The translations under genes and the position numbers were made by a program. Shown piece by piece: positions 37,380 to 49,264 of a DNA stretch of 64,000 nucleotides (within the stretch, counting starts at the first letter, position 1; every line of letters starts with the position of its first letter). Where the stretch lies: positions 10,634,007 to 10,698,006 of the forward strand of contig JAFMSR010000007.1 in the NCBI GenBank assembly GCA_022818135.1, in the 5' to 3' direction. The notes below the pieces were generated by a model, which was given only the letters and a program-made list of their open reading frames with translations, was not told the DNA's origin and searched no databases. The stretch is from Saxidomus purpurata (lineage: Eukaryota; Mollusca; Bivalvia; Venerida; Veneridae).

Positions 37380-38700
37380 CAATATGATTGGAGCATAAAA
37401 ATGTGGTGTTAACGTCTATGGAATTGTGTTTTATTTTTGGCATCAATTTCATGTGCCACTTCATAGCATTTTATTTCCATCCGTAAGTGGGTACGCATGA
37501 TTGTGTTTTAGTCATTTCCTTGACTGCATCTCGGAAACGCACTAAGAAGGTCCGTTCCTTGGACGGATTAGGTCTGCAACAGATAGTGTCCGTATAATAT
37601 ATATTTCTCCACTGGTATCGTGTAAAAAAAGAAAACTTAATTCAAGCGTGTGGCACTCTAAAATATGGAAATATATATTATGGAAGGATATGCTGTCAGT
37701 TGAGTACTTAATGGTGTGTTCTATCAGTCTAATTCTACTTATGAAGTAACCAATTAAATATTTGCCAAGGAATAAAGCATAAACTCTTCAGTTACAAAAG
37801 AAAAAAAAGCAGTAAGTAGTTGCTAATGACAACTCAGTCCAAACTTGAGTTTCAGTTTCAAATCAGTAAATGAATCAAGACAGCTTATTTGAGGGTCGGC
37901 TTTCATTGGCCAATTGATGAAAAGGGAGACATTAATTTCATACCAAATATTTGAGCTGTATATAGATGAATTCATTTAGATGCACGCACATACGATCGTG
38001 ACGAACCATTGACGAATTTAGATTTTAACTTCCATATATACATACGAGTGTAACAAAATCTAAACTGAAACCTAACTTAAAATATATACAAGTGTTTCGT
38101 TTTGGTACTGGCATCATTCGTTAGAGTTTTTTTCTTCAAATAATCAAACAATTGTCCCTTCATTTCTTATATAGCATTTTCATAGAATGCTCGTGATATT
38201 TCTTACCGTTGATGAGATGGGATTGGATATACATTTTTCTTTGATTAATTTCTCAGAGTATTTAATTGTTTAAAATGTTATCTCAGTCTCCATAGAATTC
38301 AATTCAAATATTTTAGAATGTGTGAGTCTACGTCAGTTCATAAAAGGGTGTGTCCCTCATTTTGATACTTTACTCGCATTTAGATTTTTACGTACATGTA
38401 TACAAATGTATATTAAATACGTTTAATAGAATATTTTGTAAGTGATTTAATACGGATTCTTTTTCAGATGCAGCTTTCTAAATAAAGTAATTCGCACGTT
38501 TCAGGCCTGTTATCTGTTCAAAATGTACTTTCAGTAACCGAAGAGGTATCGTTACTCTCGCTCGTCGTGCTTAGCTGAATAGCTTACCTTAATTACCTAA
38601 AAAAGTAATGCATTTCTGGATACAGTTTGATATGTTTACCGAGACGTTTGCCTAACTGTTTACATGTACTAGTCATGCCCTGTATGAATAAAAGTCTATT
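37380..38700. other. Intergenic, nothing recognised
   Basis: AT-rich sequence with no supported exon or repeat family. Confidence 0.5.
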
Positions 38701-38721
38701 TTGCAATGGCATCTAGGCCAT

Positions 38722-38916
38722 ATTAAGGGGGCGGTGGTGTAGAGGTTAAGGTGTCTGCCGCTCATCCCGGAGGTTGTGGGTTCGAGCCCCACTGGGGTCA
38801 CGACCGTATCTCCTCATATGACACTAGTACTGGTTTGCCCAGGAAGCGGATTCGAGAGTGACTCTATAAGCTACAAGCTTTCTTCACAATCGAGCTAAAA
38901 TAAATTAGTATAAAAA
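38722..38916 (+). mobile_element. tRNA-derived SINE, family 1, complete with target duplication
   Basis: Best copy in the window. The tRNA-like head has an A-box region (GTGGTGTAGAGGTTAAGGTG) and a perfect B box (GGTTCGAGCCCC). The conserved body carries CACGACCGTATCTCCTCATA and AGGAAGCGGATTCGAGAG, and the tail is AATCGAGCTAAAATAAATTA. It is flanked by a perfect 13-bp direct repeat, GCATCTAGGCCAT (38709-38721 and 38917-38929), the target-site duplication expected for LINE-driven insertion. Confidence 0.92.
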
Positions 38917-38929
38917 GCATCTAGGCCAT

Positions 38930-40785
38930 GATAACCATAGCATTGATACACAGTACTTGTATATATCTTGTATAAACACAGGGTTTCACGTTTTTTCCAT
39001 CAACACTTTGAATTTATCTTAGGATTCTAAGTTTGATTTTGATCTCGTGTTTGCAAAAAAAACCCAAACGAGATCACGTGACTATTAGAGGATATACAGG
39101 AAAAGGTTACGGTAAATGTGTGCACCTACTAAGATGCCAGGAAAGTATGATGGATTTTTTCCTCCACTGGTATAGGAAAATACATGTAGGGACTTTTAGC
39201 AACAACATGTCTTCCGCCTCCTGCAAAATCTATAATTATTATATTCAATTATTGTTATTATTATTGTTATTATTATTTTTATTTTTATTAGAATTTAGTA
39301 TTTAAGACTATATAGCATGTGTAACAGGCAAACCATGCTGTGTCAAAAACCTTGGCCTTGACTGAAGATAAAGTTTGCGATAAAGTATGCGATAAAGTAA
39401 AGAAAGAAACGAATCACAATGATTTGTTAAACTATCCGATGTATACATGTGCCCTGATAGGTCCGTACCCCAGGACCAGCTGATTGGATAAAAATTTCTT
39501 CTGCTCGCATAAATTGGCGAATTGGCGAAGAAACAAAAATACCCGTCGTCGTACGCTGTGACTGCTTATCATAAATATATAAAGTCTGTTTTATAAGCGG
39601 ACCTCGTTTTCCTTTTTAAATATACCGGTTGTAATTTTACAAAAATACCCCTCCTTGTACACCGTGAAATGAAAGGTTTACGTTACAGTTTACAGCTGTA
39701 CAGATATACAAATATTTTACGGTTGGTAGGTGAACTTCCTAAATCGTCCCATTAACCTATTTCATACACATGATACATTTCAGCTTACTCATGGCTATTA
39801 TTGAGAATTTGAATACACGCCCTGTTGAAATATTTCAGATTTAAAGTTATATTAGTCCCTACTGATATAAATACATGTACATGTATATGTATACGATACA
39901 TGTATAGAACAATTTGTATTGATTAATTTCTCGTATTACCAGATGAATTTGCATGACAGGAATATATACATTAACTATTAGGTGTAAGCCACAGTGCAGT
40001 GGTACCACCATTTGTAATTCAGATGGTGTAGGATTTGATGAGAATTTTATCAAGGTCCGTCCAAAAGAGCACTTATGTTAGCTTAATATCTGGATGAGAC
40101 CGCTAGATGGTGTAGGAGCGCCGGTCTTCGTTAATATACTCATTGTTCAACATAAGAGCTATAAAAAAAACCCATCTTAATCTCTATCTTGTAGTATGGG
40201 CCTGTAAAGAAACTACAAACACTTCTTCCCTTCCTACACACCAAGAGCTATATTAGTCCGGCAGTGCGGATAAATAAACATCACTAAAGACGACATACAT
40301 ATAATAGTTTCGGAGGTACGTGCACAAAGTTCTCGGGAACTGAGTAGGTGACTGCCATTTCATGACGGAAATATTGACGATAAACTGCGCAAAATACCAA
40401 ACAAACAGAATATTTAAATCATGTAAAAGGCTTTGCAACTAATCATTATTCTTGTAGTTGAGGTCTGAAATGTGAACTACCTCAAACAAATAAATTGTAG
40501 ATATAATTCAGTGAATGACATTCAGTGGATACAGTACGAGGGCTACCATGGACACTGGACGAACACAATGGAGGTCTACACAGATCCGTGCTGAGTAAAG
40601 GGATGACTAATAGATGTAATTTAGAATGAGCCGGGTTACGTTTTGCAATGACTGGTACGAAGGATAAACTTTAGATTTCCATAGACTATCGTTGGCCAGT
40701 GCGACTACCCAAACTGTAACCGACTGCTGAAATGTATCATATTTTGCAGAATCATCCTAGTCCCACATTAAAATAGCAAATTGTA
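38930..40785. other. Intergenic, nothing recognised
   Basis: Contains a short ATT-rich simple repeat (39236-39295) and no supported exon. The 90-residue frame over it is low-complexity. Confidence 0.5.
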
Positions 40786-40860
40786 TAATAATAATAATAA
40801 TATCTTTATTTAAAGAAGGTAAACACATTATGACAAATATACAAAATATCTACATATTTT
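40786..40860 (-). repeat. AAT microsatellite with LINE/SINE-tail-like sequence
   Basis: An ATA/AAT run followed by ATCTTTATTTAAAG, which on the minus strand reads as a retroelement 3' tail (CTTTAAATAAAGAT plus ATT repeats). It resembles the GATA-tailed site near 1990. The parent element is not identified. Confidence 0.4.
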
Positions 40861-40869
40861 CAATGTGGC

Positions 40870-42020
40870 CTTCTGAGGAAGATAGCATAGATAATACATA
40901 AAATGAAATGAAAATTTAACGTAATGAAAATGTACAAATTTTCATTTACACGTCACCAAAGAATACATGTTATCCAATACTTTATGCCATTAATTTTGAG
41001 CCGAATGACAACCATTCTATCATCCAAATAGTTTTTCAAAAGAACTATTCCCGTATGCATCCATTTAGTTTCAGCCAATCAGCAATCATACACCTGGTGT
41101 AGTTTTCACCTATTTAGCATACTCATACCTAAACCGAAGATCAAATCAAATCGCGAATACCCACCATCGGCAGAAAATAGAGGCGGATTGCAAAAATGCA
41201 CAGCAATACCAAAAGACACAAGATGCCATTCATTTGAAAAGGAAATTAATAATTATGTTTAATAGAATCATATCATTTGCTTGTGCGCTTTGCCATGACA
41301 TAAGCAACCCGTTATAAGCCTACCACGTGGCATTTCAACGTTTACCAAGTGTAGTAGGTCTGCCTGATACAGAATTTAAATGTATATCTTCATCTTACGA
41401 AGAGAGGCTTAACTATAAGCTCGGGATAATGTGGAAGTGTCAATAGATACTGCCTATCTATCCTAAACGCATAGTAAATGTCAAATTGATAAATAAATAT
41501 ATTTAGCATACTTATACCAATATTGGCATAGTGCCAGTTTCAACTGATACTGTATAATCCTTTAACTACAAAATGTACTAATTGTCAGCATAAAGTATAT
41601 CTCATGGTTTCTTTCCAAATGTACTTCATATTTTTAACTTGTGGATACAATAAAGAACTTATCTACTTCGACACCGAATACAACCCCTGGATCGCAAAAT
41701 AAAACATTTGTTGTTTAGCCTTTCAATACTATCATTTTGCAGTTCCGAAATAAAATTCTTATCATTCTTTCAAATATCTCAAAAACAAACCCCTGCTAAA
41801 GTGGATAAAACTCTCCCAAATCCACGAGCTGTAAGACTGCATGGGTTCTCTTCTAAGGCTCACTAGACCTATATCCTTTTCACTCAGTTTCTCATACTGA
41901 CTTTAACTTTTCGGAAAGGAACGCTTCATCCCCCTCAACATATATAGGCTGATCAGATTTATATTCGATCATCCGTGTTCCTCGACCCTTGTTGATAGTT
42001 ACGACACGATACTTCTCTCG
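40870..42020. other. Intergenic, nothing recognised
   Basis: AT-rich DNA with no exon or repeat recognised. Confidence 0.45.
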
Positions 42021-42025
42021 GTATG

Positions 42026-42246
42026 TATGTATTTTAGTTTTTTATCGTTGATACCGGATAGTCCATATCACCAACCATGTAGGTTTCGGTTCGAAACTTT
42101 CGGGGGATAGTGCAAGATACACTCGGAACGCGTCCCATTCCAGAGACACCCCTGTTTCTCTAACATGCCCGATGTACAGCACGGACCTCGTGCGATTCCT
42201 GGATTACAAGTCCAGCGTGTTAACTGCTAGATCACTGATCCGCTCT
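42026..42246 (-). mobile_element. tRNA-derived SINE, family 2 (copy 2)
   Basis: Aligns with 37054-37345: ATGTATTTTAG ... TTATCGTTGATACCGG, TTTCGGGGGATAGTGCAAGA, CATGCCCGATGTACAGCACG and CTGATCCGCTC. It is deleted around the B box relative to copy 1. Same orientation. Confidence 0.75.
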
Positions 42247-43081
42247 TCTTTTCTCGGTCGAAGTGCTGCCAGCCTAAGTACAGCTTGTATGATGTGTACT
42301 TACCGGCTTGTAATCGGTTTGCTCCAAAGACACAATACCAAATATTTTATCTTAAAACAAGTGAATGATGTACTGCCAGACACTCCCAGCCACCCATACC
42401 GCTTGACCCGCCCATGCCAAGAAATGTGGAACAAGTTCCCTCTACCATATTTTACAGTGAAGGCCATAGTTCAAAACGTATGTGTCACACACACTACGAG
42501 TTGATATCTGTGACTGTATATGCGATTTTTAATGATCGAAAATATTTTAATGGCGGCGGCGTTAGCCAGAACATCTTCATAAATGGCCAATTCATATTAC
42601 AACTACGACGCACTATGAAAAAAACAACAACATAAAATAGCTTAATTTCCTCATCGGATGACTCGACTCTATGACCATGTTCTGGTATTTTCCCGCTGTT
42701 TCTTAAATCTTAGTCACAAATAATGATTAATTGACAATTACTACTACTAATACATTGTAATAAGTAATAACAATGATTATTAAGTGATATGTTTTAATGA
42801 ATAACTCCAAATAAGACACCAGAGCTTCAGTAGTTTTGACCGGGTATAGAAGCTTATGTACAGATTCATATATCGATAAGTGGAGGACAGTCGCTGCCAA
42901 AAATTGCTAAGTAAATCTTACTGCCTAACCAGTTTATTACATGCAAGGTTATGGTTTGTCTAAAGTCATCAAGTGATTTCATCTTGCTGGATAATGTTTT
43001 TTTCAGTCTAATAAATAGTTAAGTCATTTCGTTAGCAGTGTTTACATGTTTTTTTCAGGCATTTTTTTTTAATGTGATAAA

Positions 43082-43447
43082 TCACAGTACGGCCGGCACT
43101 GGAGTAGAAGATCTCAGACATTTGAAAAATAGACGAGCGTTTTTTTGTATACGAAATGTGGCCATTTTGTCGACTTCTTTCTTAGAAGATGTTATTATTT
43201 TTACATCGGTATTTTCAACATATGTCTCTGCTTTCCCCGTCCGCGCTTGGTTGTCCGTTTCCATGCATCCACGTTCCGTAAAAAAAGATAGCGACTTTTC
43301 TTTTGAAAAGTCGAGACATCTATGACAGATGAATTTAGTCATTCCTTTATGATAGCTGCAACTAGTAAGCACAAGGTGGATACGAAACACAAATACAATT
43401 ATACAGACTAACAAAAGAAATGAGCCAGACGTTGTAGTGATTGTCAT
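43082..43447 (-). CDS. Possible small secreted Cys-containing protein (121 aa), unrecognised
   Basis: Single-exon frame with an N-terminal hydrophobic segment (SFLLLVCIIVFVFRIHLVL, residues about 9-27) that could be a signal peptide or membrane anchor. A short Cys-containing region follows (CSYHKG, ICHRC, RGC), then a charged C-terminal half. Length is above the local background, but a 95-residue frame covers most of it on the other strand. No homology is recognised and no splice or promoter signal decides the matter. Could be chance. Confidence 0.25.
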   Translation of the reverse strand: MTITTTSGSFLLLVCIIVFVFRIHLVLTSCSYHKGMTKFICHRCLDFSKEKSLSFFTERGCMETDNQARTGKAETYVENTDVKIITSSKKEVDKMATFRIQKNARLFFKCLRSSTPVPAVL

Positions 43448-43581
43448 GTTTTGAATCTGGACATTTTAAAGAACTCGTTTGAACTTGTAAGCGCTGTTTA
43501 TGATTTTGTGCACAAGCCATCATTTCAAAGCTTAATTTATTCATACTGCATGCATACTGCTAATAAAACAAATACAAATAG

Positions 43582-43733
43582 TGGTGAAGAGTATTAGGTG
43601 TCTGCCGCTCATCCCGGAGGTTGCGGGTTCGAGCCCCACCAAGGTCACGACCATACCTCCTAATATGCCACCAGTACTGGTTTTGCCAGGAACCGGACCC
43701 AAGAGCGACTGGATAAGCTTAAAGCTTTCTTCA

Positions 43734-43737
<4 letters not shown>
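43582..43737 (+). mobile_element. tRNA-derived SINE, family 1, split by a LINE (5' part)
   Basis: Carries GTGTCTGCCGCTCATCCCGG, the B box GGTTCGAGCCCC, and the body to AAGCTTTCTTCA. The sequence is then broken at the point where other copies read CACAATCGAGC. The missing tail, AATCGAGCTAAAATAAATTA, reappears at about 45010-45040, after the LINE insert. Confidence 0.85.
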
Positions 43738-43821
<84 letters not shown>

Positions 43822-43866
43822 CATCCATCCATCCATCCATCCATCCATCCATCCATCCATCCATCA
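43734..43866. repeat. AATC then CATC tetranucleotide microsatellite
   Basis: About 21 AATC units followed by about 11 CATC units. It forms the 3' (minus-strand ATTG/GATG) tail of the LINE fragment inserted in the SINE. The Asn-Gln-Ser-Ile and Pro-Ser-Ile-His repeat frames over it are artefacts. Confidence 0.9.
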
Positions 43867-45008
43867 GTCAATATTTATTCAAGTATAAGATCATCAAAAT
43901 AAAATCATATAATGTATGACATAAGAATCTAACATAAAATAGTAAGAATAATAATAAGTGCATATAATTATAACTGTAAATATCATGATCTTATGACCTT
44001 GGAAAACGCACGAAAATTGCATGAAGCCCTTATTTCCAGTGCGGTCCATTGGTCTTAACATTGTAACAGTCTATAGCATAACATTTACAATTGCAATTAC
44101 TACTATCAATGATAAATTATGTAAAAATAAATTGTACTATAAATGTTAAGCTTTTAAAATTAGGATAAATCTCAATATAATACAAATCACAAGTTATACT
44201 GCTTCTTGGCTGTAAGTCTAAGATAAATCTTATTACTTAGTTTTGTGTATCCTGCAATTTGCTTTTTGGTGAGACCATCGTACCATGAAGAACATGAATA
44301 ATCAAAGTGACATTGTATTAAGGAAGAAGTCAAAGATCATTTGGTTCTAACATTAAAATTCCAATTTCGGTACAAAAACTTCAGTTAACCTTTTCACGAC
44401 AGAGTCTACAATGATTTCACAATTTAGATATTTGTCAATTGTCAGACCGAAGTATTTTACATTGTTCTGTGAAGGAATAACATGGTCATTGCACGACACA
44501 GTAAAAGGTGGTGCCTTTTTAAAGTTTTCTTTTGGAACAAAAGGGCATACACTCTGTTTTGCCAAGATGTTATGAAAGTTTATTGTCCACCAACCATTTT
44601 GAGCAAGATTCCATAACTCTGCCTAGCTTGTCAGAAATAACTTTTGGGTCCTTATGTGCAAAAAGTATTGCACTATTGTCTGCGTATAAAATTAATTTAC
44701 AGTCAGGATCAATACAAGTAGACATGTCATTAACGTAACATAAAAATAACAATGGACCTAGTATATTTCCCTGCGGAACTCCGCATGTGACTGTAGATGG
44801 GGATGATGGAACCTTGCTTATGTTAACTGTTTGTTTACGATCTGTGAGGTATGACCTAAACCAATCAGTAGATAAAACACCCATTTCTGTAAGTTTATTG
44901 CACAACATAGTATGGTCAACCGTGTCGAAGGCCTTTTGCAGATCGAGTATTGCATTGTTTTGTTTTATATAATCCATTAGGTGGATGAGACATGTGTCAG
45001 TAGAGTAT
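43867..45008 (-). mobile_element. 5'-truncated LINE fragment (reverse transcriptase, minus strand)
   Basis: The minus strand encodes the central to C-terminal part of a non-LTR reverse transcriptase. About 45000-44978 gives CLIHLMDYIK. Then come LDLQKAFDTVDHTML (RT block with D), GVPQGNILGPLLFL and LILYADNSAI, the YADD box changed to YADN (44977-44570). After a frame change, VKYFGLTIDKYLN follows (44565-44353). The remainder to 43867 is 3' sequence ending in the tetranucleotide tail. The endonuclease and 5' half are absent. Both breaks fall inside a family 1 SINE, so insertion was by target-primed reverse transcription into that SINE. Inactive. Confidence 0.88.
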
Positions 45009-45040
45009 TAAATCGAGCTAAAATAAATTAGTATAAACTA
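45009..45040 (+). mobile_element. SINE family 1, 3' part after the LINE insertion
   Basis: AATCGAGCTAAAATAAATTA followed by GTATAAAC is the SINE tail missing from the copy at 43582-43737. AATC occurs at both junctions, consistent with a short target duplication. Confidence 0.8.
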
Positions 45041-45059
45041 AATAAAATATCATACCATT

Positions 45060-46975
45060 TTTGAAAGAAATCGCACAGAATTGATGACAGGGGTCCATTT
45101 TCACTAGCATTTTGTAAAAACTGGACAATTTTAAGAACTCGTTTAAGGGATGGTTTAGCAAATAAGGTAACAGAATGTATTGTTCTTAAAACTATGGCTA
45201 CAGGCACTACGACTAAGGCGAAACTCGTTAATAAAAAAGATATCAGAATTCTGCTCTGTAGTTTTTATTCCAAGTTAATTTTAACAGTGACAAAAACTCC
45301 TTAAAATATTAAAGTTTAAAAGAATGCTGCACATTTTACGCGGGCCGAAAAACGCGTGTTTCTCTTTTGTTATTTCCACGATTATCAACAGTAAAACTAA
45401 CGGAAATGATGTAAGCACATAAAAGGACATAAATGACAAACTCTGAGACAGTTAGGAAAGGCCGATTACTAATGATGACAGAACTTATATCCCGATCCAT
45501 ATTGTTATATCCCGACTTGCTATTGTTTTGTTGTATATATATATTCCTCCTAAGTGCACATGTGCATCTTCAACAGCAACAACAATAAAATAGATTTAAA
45601 GTCAAAGATACATTTCAGACAAAATGTCTACTTTACATAGTACAGCCAATTTCTTTTGTTGCATGCCAAGATAAGATACCTTTATATAGTGGCCATCTGC
45701 GGTAAGTGACTAATTCTGATTATAGCCCTAGACAGGTTTAACTGCACTGTGGTTCCAAAAGAAACTGGCCGGATACGCCAACTAGTCTGAAGCGAAACCT
45801 CGATTCATATAAGTACATGTAGCAAGGCTGGGATTTTCTTATCGAATGGATCTAATATAAACATTAACGACTATTTATTTTTTTCGTTTATTAATTTATT
45901 TAAACTTTTTAAAATAAATAATCGAATGCAAACATAAGATTTAACAAAAGACTAGAATTTCCAAGCACCGTGAAAATTCAACTGAAATCAATATTGCACT
46001 TTTAAGGATTTAACCAAAAACTAATAATGAATTTCGAACGGATAAAACAATAGATATTTATCATAACATTTTTTCAAAACCTAAATAAAAAATAAAATTA
46101 CTGAAAAATGTAACAAATGGACAAAATCCCAACCTATTTCATCACGGTCAATTTTACAAATATACCCACGCTCCTTAACAACTTTAACAAAATTTCTGGC
46201 ATAATAATTGACGAACAAAATTTCATTTCTATCACAAATGATTGCGCACTGACTCACGTGTAAGTTCACGTTCTAAAAAAAGGATAAAAAAAATATTCCT
46301 TCACCTACTGTAGAAAAATATTACATATTGCCATTACAGAATCTAATAATCATTATTTAAAATCATTTACGCATAAACTTCAAATCAATTAAGCATATCA
46401 ATACGGCACTACTTCCGTTCTATGCTCAACATCGTAAAATACACATAACATAATATATATACACAAAATAGAAGACTTCACTTTGTAACAAACATAAACA
46501 TCAATCCAAGAATATCTTTCAACGAAAATGGGTATATTATAAAAAAACTGATAAATTGTCGTAAAGTAAGACAAGGAAAACAACGTTTTCATGCTGTTCT
46601 TTCTGATTCATTATACGCAAAGCCCCTTAATTGTAATCAAAGTATCAAAAATCCTGATGGGATGAGATTATTCTTAGCTTTTATGAAAATTGAGTAAGAT
46701 TTGGCTTTTTAGCAATTTTGATAAGTACAGGTGAACATTTTACACTTTTGTCCAATAATGATTTATAATCAATCAAATATACAAGTTTCATAAGCTTGTT
46801 GAGAAGTTTACTATTGACTAAAACAATGTTACTGTACAGGGGATGTAAATGCCAAGAGAGTATGTTTAACTCCAGGAAGCACTTACTTCCACTTACAATA
46901 TTTCTTGCGTAGATGCAGGCTATCTTCTTGAAAGATAGTTGTTGTAAAACTAGTTTCCACGCTGTCCACTTAAAA
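45060..46975. other. Intergenic, downstream of IL-17-like gene B
   Basis: AT-rich, no supported gene. The part next to 46975 may be the 3'UTR of gene B on the minus strand. No unambiguous ATTTA array like that of gene A was seen. Confidence 0.45.
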
Positions 46976-47092
46976 GACCATTATGGTCTAACAATTCATG
47001 TCCATGACTTGGACTAAAATGCCTCACTGGCAGTTTTAAACACCAAACGACCTCGTGATTTTCATGCATATATGAAATCTCGCGCGATTCGT
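46965..47092 (-). promoter_or_regulatory. Proximal 3'UTR of IL-17-like gene B, conserved with gene A
   Basis: On the minus strand: GCGAGATTTCATATATGCAT, AAAACTGCCAGTGAGGCATT, CCAAGTCATGGACATG and TTAGACCATAATGGTCTTTT. The same blocks occur in order downstream of gene A, including the AGACCATAATGGTCT palindrome (46977-46991 here). Confidence 0.65.
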
Positions 47093-47707
47093 TTATCGCC
47101 TTGCAAATGTCGGTGGTGCCATGTCGTTGGAAGCCGCTGTTGTCGCGGGAGGCTGGGAGTCAGCGAATCTCCTTCCCGCGGCAGTATAACCAATCACAAC
47201 CGTTTGTGTGTCTTCGTGCCAATCGTAGTTCCCCTTTTCGTCCTTAGTGTCTTGTTGTATAAGTACAGTGATAGTTTGGGTGATGGGGCTACACTCTAAA
47301 GTGTCATTGGACTTGATGGCGTACGGACAAAGACGTTCGGCTTTTAAAATGACAGCCGGAAATCTTTTAGGGTCTCTACACTCAACATAGTACCAAGGGC
47401 ATGTTGATCGCTTGTATACAGGATCGTTCTCTCCGGTGGATAATTCCGGCGGACATGTCAGATCGTTATTAAATGCTCTTTGACTGGCATCAGCCGATCG
47501 GGCAAGATGGCTGTTTTCATTCGTAAACGCTGAATGAGAGTTCTGACTCATGGCGAATTGTACAATTGCTGCTGATCTTTTCTTAACTGGAGCCTTGTCT
47601 GAAATGCTTGGTATTGACTGGTTTTCGACGGGAACGCTCTCGACGCAATGAAAGAAAAGGGTGCAGACGACAGTAGAGCAAATCTTCATCATGTGCGAAA
47701 ACGCCAT
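47093..47707 (-). CDS. IL-17-like secreted cytokine, copy B (204 aa)
   Basis: Paralogue of the gene at 30481-31086, facing it tail to tail about 16 kb away. The start ATG (47707) directly follows a splice acceptor (TTTTGCAG) on the minus strand. A matching donor (GTAAGT, 48336-48331) suggests a 629-nt intron in the 5'UTR. The N-terminus is a signal peptide (MMKICSTVVCTLFFHC). Then come a dibasic KKRSAA, CPPELS, the IL-17 signature CPWYY, DPKRFPAVILKAE, C, EC, ITQTITVL, GNYDWHEDTQ and VVIGYTAAGRR. As in copy A, the usual GCTC is GYTA. A fifth cysteine (YVECRD) is private to this copy. The Thr/Pro-rich C-terminal tail ends PPTFARR (copy A: PPTFAKK). The reading frame is intact. Probably secreted; receptor partner unknown. 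Confidence 0.8.
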   Translation of the reverse strand: MAFSHMMKICSTVVCTLFFHCVESVPVENQSIPSISDKAPVKKRSAAIVQFAMSQNSHSAFTNENSHLARSADASQRAFNNDLTCPPELSTGENDPVYKRSTCPWYYVECRDPKRFPAVILKAERLCPYAIKSNDTLECSPITQTITVLIQQDTKDEKGNYDWHEDTQTVVIGYTAAGRRFADSQPPATTAASNDMAPPTFARR

Positions 47708-47719
47708 CTGCAAAATAAG

Positions 47720-49105
47720 ACGGATTGAATTATTTCAGTGGTTACTTTAACATTTCTTAATGCTTGTGTAGTGTTAGAACATGGCTGAGTTTTTGATGTT
47801 ATACATTGTTATTATAAATCTACACCAATATGTTGTAGTACTCTAGATTCTAATAACATACTTGAAGCAGTTCCGAAGTAATCGGGTATTTCCGTTAGTT
47901 AAGCTGGCGTTACTTTAAAACAGACCATTTTCATAAATATATACATATTTATTTGAAGATACCCAAAAGATAAATTATAACAATCAACACGTCATTTCTA
48001 AATGAAACAATACAAGTATACCTACAATGTAAATTTCAACGCGATGATGCATCCATTTCATTTACAGAGTTTACCCAAGAGTAACACCAAAAAACAAACT
48101 AATCGGATTGTGGATTTTTTTTCAAATATAAATATGTATATAAAAAGTTCAATAAATACTTTTAGATCGTAAAAACATTTTTGATATCTTAAGTCGTGAA
48201 AAATGCCAAAAGAAAATACATTAAATTGTAAGAGTTTTTGTTAAAACTTATAAAAGTTAAGCCCCTATATAATCCGTATATATTATATAATATTACCGAG
48301 GTTTATGCAATATGAAATTATATTAGATGTACTTACAGTTATATTTTACTCTTGTTGTAAATGCTGATCCGATTAAATTAGTCTTTTAATTTAACTTTAT
48401 TCGTTTTCAACCGTTTGGAACTTTTGGTTTTCTGCAGAATCCTTCCCATTGTTGTCACTTTTAATGTCACTTTTAATGTCACCGCCACTTGGCCTCCTGT
48501 AAAAATAAACAAATCAGTTGTCACAAGTATTATATCCTTACACAATTTCCGGAATCTAATTTAAAATTGTTACGTTTGACATATAGACCGAAAGTTCATA
48601 TGTTCACCTTTAGACGGCAAGGGTATTCTAGTAAATTTCCAGGAATGTGGTCTAATTATAGAATGAAAGACATGAAGATCAAATAACAATAGCAATAATT
48701 TTATCACGAACCAGGTAACAAAAAGGGGTACAGATGGTCAAATATGACTTAATGGCATTAATATAAACCCTTAAAATATGAAAGTAAACTGCCTTACGTC
48801 AAAGTTGTATTTTTGTATTTGTTGTCTAATATCAGCTGCACGAATCGCCTGAATATAGGAGATCAAATATTAATATTCGTTATTGACTTGTTTATCGCCC
48901 ATTTCTGCTAATAAAATCATAACAATGTTGACCTAATTTTATGAATATAGTCCGCTATTGGAGCGGGTATCGTGACTTTTTCCAGGACTTCAAAATGAAA
49001 TGTCTCAAGTACATACTGTTCAATCTGATTAGAAGGTTATAATCCAACAACATTTACCCTATCAGCTCGCCCAAACCTTCCTGTCCGCATGATAATAACA
49101 TGCGT
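47720..49105. other. Upstream region of IL-17-like gene B
   Basis: Holds the putative 5'UTR intron (48336-47708, minus strand) and upstream DNA with a direct repeat of TTTTAATGTCAC near 48459-48482. No other gene is recognised. Confidence 0.4.
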
Positions 49106-49114
49106 TCTTGACTT

Positions 49115-49260
49115 AAAGCTGCTCGCTCTTCGATTTTGGTGACAAATAACAACAAAATTCTTCAAACTGTCTGAAATTAACATGGTATATAATGACTCAA
49201 TGCATAGTAGTGGCAATACCATGCATGTATAATCATCATTATACACATCAATACTATAAC
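49115..49260 (+). mobile_element. Partial relative of the TTAA MITE
   Basis: TTAAAGCTGCTCGCTCT (49115-49131) matches the termini of the 12609-12970 element. The next about 60 nt (for example ATTCTTCAAACTGT) align with the inner side of that element's right end. No matching far end was found, so this copy is truncated or diverged. Confidence 0.6.
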
Positions 49261-49264
49261 GGTC

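Noticed and set aside
39033..39305. 90-residue frame ending in a Leu run
   Set aside because: The C-terminal third is an ATT simple repeat and the rest is featureless.
42172..42635. 110- and 73-residue plus-strand frames
   Set aside because: The first begins inside the family 2 SINE. Neither shows domain content or splice support.
43581..43919. 112-residue frame with Asn-Gln-Ser-Ile repeats
   Set aside because: Translation of SINE plus the AATC/CATC tetranucleotide tail of the LINE.
47072..47299. 75-residue plus-strand frame
   Set aside because: Antisense shadow of IL-17-like gene B.
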